A stretch of DNA of 64,000 nt, taken from the NCBI RefSeq assembly GCF_023015965.1, contig NZ_JALKAN010000002.1:992001-1056000 (forward strand), in the 5' to 3' direction. A program made the position numbers and the translations under genes. The first letter of the stretch is position 1, and every line of letters begins with the position of its first letter. The DNA comes from Allomuricauda sp. F6463D (GTDB lineage Bacteria > Bacteroidota > Bacteroidia > Flavobacteriales > Flavobacteriaceae). The notes beneath the pieces were generated by a model. It was not told the origin of the DNA, ran no database searches, and saw only the letters and a list, made by a program, of their open reading frames with translations. This document shows positions 61,345 through 64,000 of this stretch, piece by piece.

Positions 61345-61890
61345 TTACAGGATACGCATGGCCTTTACAAAAGCGCTATTCCAGTACCCTTCCCGTAACG
61401 AGGATACAAGCACGCCCCGTGAGGTTGTGGCATGGATAAATTTAATATCATCTCCTTTAACATCAACAACCAGCCCTACATGATTAATGCGTTTTGCCGT
61501 TTTACTGGTTTTAAAATAGAGCAGATCTCCTTTTTGAACATTGTTCACCCTTATATTTTGTCCTTCCAATGCCATTTGGTAAGAAGTCCGAGGGAACATA
61601 ATGTCGTGCTCTTTTAAGGAAACATAGACCAATCCTGAGCAATCCATGCCCTTTTTGGTGGTGCCCCCGTATTTGTAGCGGGTGCCGGAAAAAGTCATCG
61701 CTGTGGAAATCACTGCATTTGCCTTTGCATTTTTACGCCCCTCTTTTTTGGAATTTAGTTTAGGGGAAGTGTCTGTTTTGGACCCCTCTACCGTAACGGT
61801 TCGGGTCTTGCTGTAGGTACGTCGTTTTTTACCGGGCCCGCAAGCGGTAATGGTAAAAAACAATAGTAAGATTATGGTTTTTCGTAGCAT
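61345..61890 (-). CDS. NlpC/P60 (C40) lipoprotein peptidase
   Basis: Cleaves the peptide stem of peptidoglycan in the periplasm. The 181-residue lipoprotein has a signal ending ITAC (Cys17), a basic Ser/Thr/Lys-rich linker, and an NlpC/P60 domain with GMDCSGLVYVS (catalytic Cys), RINHVGLVVD (catalytic His) and FIHATTSRGVLVSSL (third residue). It abuts comEC, and is likely cotranscribed. Substrate preference is not shown. Confidence 0.88.
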   Translation of the reverse strand: MLRKTIILLLFFTITACGPGKKRRTYSKTRTVTVEGSKTDTSPKLNSKKEGRKNAKANAVISTAMTFSGTRYKYGGTTKKGMDCSGLVYVSLKEHDIMFPRTSYQMALEGQNIRVNNVQKGDLLYFKTSKTAKRINHVGLVVDVKGDDIKFIHATTSRGVLVSSLREGYWNSAFVKAMRIL

Positions 61891-61923
61891 CCAAGAATAG
61901 ATTTACTTTCTTGGGAGATAAAA

Positions 61924-63036
61924 CTACACATTTTCTACAATTAATTTGGCCGCTAATTGACTTGCGCCATTTCCGCCCAATTTTTCTTTGAGCAATTTAT
62001 AATCGGCCAACATGCGTTCCCGTTCATCGCCTTTCACAATTTTAGAAAGCTCTATTTTGAGATTATTTGTGGTTAAATCATTTTGAATCAACTCTTTGAC
62101 AACTTCCCTTTTCATGATTAAATTGACCAAAGAAATATAATCTAATGTGATTATTCGCTTTGCGATTTGATAGGAAATCCAACTGCCTTTATAGCATACC
62201 ACTTGAGGGATGCCGAAAAGAGCGGTTTCCAATGTTGCCGTTCCACTGGTTACCATGGCGGCGTGGGAATGCTTTAAAAGGGAGTAGGTTTTGTTGGAAA
62301 CGTATTCCACTTTATCATCTTGTAAGAAAGGAGCATAAAATTCATCGGAAAGACTAGGAGCTCCAGCAATCACAAACTGATAATCCGAAAAATCCTTTTT
62401 TACACTAAGCATCACGTCCAACATTTTTTGGACCTCTTGTTTTCTGCTGCCAGGGAGCAATGCAATAATAGGTTTGTCGGAATCTAAATTGTTTTCTTTT
62501 CGAAAAATAGCATTAGCCTGAATTGGCGTGTTTTCAATAGCATCAATTAGCGGATGACCAACAAACTGCACTGGATAACTATGTTTTTTCTCGTAAAAAT
62601 CCTTTTCAAAAGGAAGGATTACGTACATCTTGTCAATATCCCTCTTTATTTTTTTGATTCTCCCTTCCCTGGAGGCCCATATTTGGGGTGAAATATAGTA
62701 ATTGGTCTTGAAGCCATGTTCTTTGGCCCACTTGGCTATCCTTAGGTTAAAGCCTGAAAAATCAATAAAAATTACTACATCTGGATTAAATTTTTGGATA
62801 TCTTCCTTACAATACGAAATGTTTTTGAAGATTGTGGGGATGTTCATGAGCACCTCCAAGAACCCCATAAAGGCCATGTCCTTGTAATGTTTGGCTAATT
62901 CTCCGCCAGCTTGTTGCATCAAATCACCACCCCAACAGCGAATTTCCGCCATGGAGTCTTCTTTTTTGAGGGCCTTTATTAAGTTGGACCCGTGCAAGTC
63001 TCCCGATGCTTCACCAGCAATAATGTAATATTTCAT
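61924..63036 (-). CDS. lpxB: Lipid-A-disaccharide synthase
   Basis: Condenses UDP-diacylglucosamine with lipid X to form lipid A disaccharide at the inner membrane. The 370-residue protein starts MKYYIIAGEASGDLHGSNLI, the LpxB signature, contains VVIFIDFSGFNLRIAKWAK, and has IALLPGSRKQEVQKMLDVM and MVTSGTATLETALFGIPQVV in the C-terminal half. It is the middle of the leftward group surE-small membrane protein-lpxB-C40-comEC. Confidence 0.95.
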   Translation of the reverse strand: MKYYIIAGEASGDLHGSNLIKALKKEDSMAEIRCWGGDLMQQAGGELAKHYKDMAFMGFLEVLMNIPTIFKNISYCKEDIQKFNPDVVIFIDFSGFNLRIAKWAKEHGFKTNYYISPQIWASREGRIKKIKRDIDKMYVILPFEKDFYEKKHSYPVQFVGHPLIDAIENTPIQANAIFRKENNLDSDKPIIALLPGSRKQEVQKMLDVMLSVKKDFSDYQFVIAGAPSLSDEFYAPFLQDDKVEYVSNKTYSLLKHSHAAMVTSGTATLETALFGIPQVVCYKGSWISYQIAKRIITLDYISLVNLIMKREVVKELIQNDLTTNNLKIELSKIVKGDERERMLADYKLLKEKLGGNGASQLAAKLIVENV

Positions 63037-63174
63037 TGATAAGTGTCAAGTTCAATGTGCAAAAGAAACTTCATCAAAAACTAAAGATGAAATTATATTT
63101 TGTACGGTCATGAGTTTTTAAATACTACCCGAAAATGCATTTTGATTGTAATTCTGCTTTTGTGCTTATGCTTG

Positions 63175-63462
63175 TTATGCCATCAATTTATACGTCAAAA
63201 TAATCAAAGCGGTCACTAAGGTAGCCAACATAACACCTTTCGCACGTTGGTCTCTTTTTATCCGTAAAAAGCCAAAAAAAGCTACCAAATTTAAAATGGC
63301 CCCCAACGCCAATAAACTGCCAATATGACCTTGGGCAATAGCGGCATTGAAAGTCTCTTTGATACTCAAATCAGAAAATAATAATATGTAAAGCAAGGTT
63401 CCAAAAGTATTTGCTATAATCCCTACTATAAATCCAACGATAATCTCTCTCTTATTGTTCAT
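63175..63462 (-). CDS. Small membrane protein downstream of surE
   Basis: A 95-residue protein with three hydrophobic segments (about 8-30, 47-66 and 77-95), and RIKRDQRAKG between the second and third. No family recognised. Its start overlaps surE by 11 bases, which fits a cotranscribed, translationally coupled gene. It is 138 bases ahead of lpxB. Confidence 0.6.
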   Translation of the reverse strand: MNNKREIIVGFIVGIIANTFGTLLYILLFSDLSIKETFNAAIAQGHIGSLLALGAILNLVAFFGFLRIKRDQRAKGVMLATLVTALIILTYKLMA

Positions 63463-64000
63463 TTAGGTTCCAGTTGTTTATTTGTGGTATGGCATGGTGT
63501 GCCGTAAGGTCGAATTGGGTGGGTACTACCGAGATATAACCCTCTGCCAATGCCCATTCATCAGTATCTTTACCTTTGTCCAAAAGTTCGAATTCTCCCG
63601 TAAGCCAATAATAATCCTTTCCGGAAGGGCTCGTTCGTTTATCAAATTTTTCTTTCCAATTACCTCTTGCTTGCCTACATATTCTTACACCTTTTGGTGC
63701 TGTTTCTGTTTTAGGGATGTTGACGTTCAGTACGGTACCTTTTGGAATACCGTTGGTCAATGCTTCAGAAGCAATTTTTTTAATGGAATCCAGTGCAGGC
63801 TCAAAATTAGCATCCCAAGAATAATCGCACAACGAAAAGCCAATAGCGGGAATCCCTTCAATACCCGCCTCAATGGCAGCACTCATGGTGCCAGAATAAA
63901 TCACGTTTATGGATGAATTAGATCCGTGGTTGATGCCACTTACGCAAATGTCGGGTCTTCTGTCCAAAATTACTCGCAGTGCCAATTTCACACAATCTGC
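63452..64000 (-). CDS. surE: 5'/3'-nucleotidase SurE, C-terminal part (cut by the window edge)
   Basis: Hydrolyses nucleoside monophosphates and is linked to stationary-phase survival. The frame is open to the window edge and gives the last 182 residues. The retained text begins ADCVKLALRVILDRRPDICV and then SGINHGSNSSINVIYSGTMSAAIEAG, the SurE metal/phosphate region. The N-terminal DDG motif is outside the window. The 3' end overlaps the small membrane gene by 11 bases. Confidence 0.93.
   Translation of the reverse strand, partial: ADCVKLALRVILDRRPDICVSGINHGSNSSINVIYSGTMSAAIEAGIEGIPAIGFSLCDYSWDANFEPALDSIKKIASEALTNGIPKGTVLNVNIPKTETAPKGVRICRQARGNWKEKFDKRTSPSGKDYYWLTGEFELLDKGKDTDEWALAEGYISVVPTQFDLTAHHAIPQINNWNLNEQ

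Overview
The window is a piece of a chromosome from a Flavobacteriaceae-type Bacteroidota, probably a marine Muricauda/Allomuricauda-like genus. The grounds are AT-rich sequence with short, mostly SD-less leaders, several TAnnTTTG -7 boxes, a SusC/SusD pair, the mevalonate pathway, DUF5916 and DPP-IV proteins typical of the group, and a Bacteroidota-style arginine cluster. Genus and species cannot be fixed from the sequence alone. No phage, insertion sequence, rRNA or CRISPR array is visible. Most of the window is ordinary chromosomal backbone.

Layout. 1-5409: 5' end of glycerol kinase, a DUF1697 protein, TspO, then a rightward isoprenoid block (diphosphomevalonate decarboxylase, mevalonate kinase, UbiA-type prenyltransferase) and a pseudouridine synthase. 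5428-8252: a tiny lipoprotein, a small membrane protein and a DUF5916 outer-membrane protein. 8498-17641: a nine-gene leftward arginine operon (GNAT, argG, argC, proC, argD, argF', argB, argE, argH), preceded by an unannotated 27-codon leader ORF ending in four consecutive arginine codons, one proline codon and a stop. 17689-21224: three glycosyltransferases. 21322-24285: a NapH/NosR-like membrane ferredoxin and its FAD oxidoreductase partner. 24413-28867: a GH113-like lipoprotein, a LysM/degenerate amidase protein and a compact arsenosugar-type operon (CofC-like glycosyltransferase, purine nucleoside phosphorylase, ArsM). 29132-36383: small proteins, a GH3-like adenylate-forming enzyme, a metallopeptidase, an envelope group (cardiolipin synthase, acidic lipoprotein, DUF1328), a degenerate SRAP protein and tRNA-Phe. 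36486-44255: a rightward operon from coaX through outer-membrane, TPR, LptC, CNNM/CBS and PpiD-like genes. 44316-51580: two unknown secreted proteins and a SusCD locus, followed by a short AraC regulator. 52591-55427: a second mevalonate block (HMG-CoA reductase and a GYDIA-type GHMP kinase) with a DUF433/DUF5615 toxin-antitoxin-like pair between them. 55604-64000: DPP-IV plus peptide transporter, then comEC, an NlpC/P60 peptidase, lpxB, a small membrane gene and the partial surE.

How it works together. The two mevalonate blocks supply HMG-CoA reductase, mevalonate kinase, probably phosphomevalonate kinase, and the decarboxylase. The arginine operon supplies a linear acylated-ornithine route, with a succinyl rather than acetyl intermediate suggested by Ser90 in the carbamoyltransferase. 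DPP-IV and the POT transporter form a peptide-scavenging pair.

The strongest candidate for something undescribed is the Arg-codon leader ORF and its foldable RNA in front of the arginine operon. Other items worth a look are an SRAP protein lacking its catalytic Cys2, an amidase-like protein lacking its zinc histidines, the toxin-antitoxin pair embedded in the mevalonate operon, and several genes under 60 codons.
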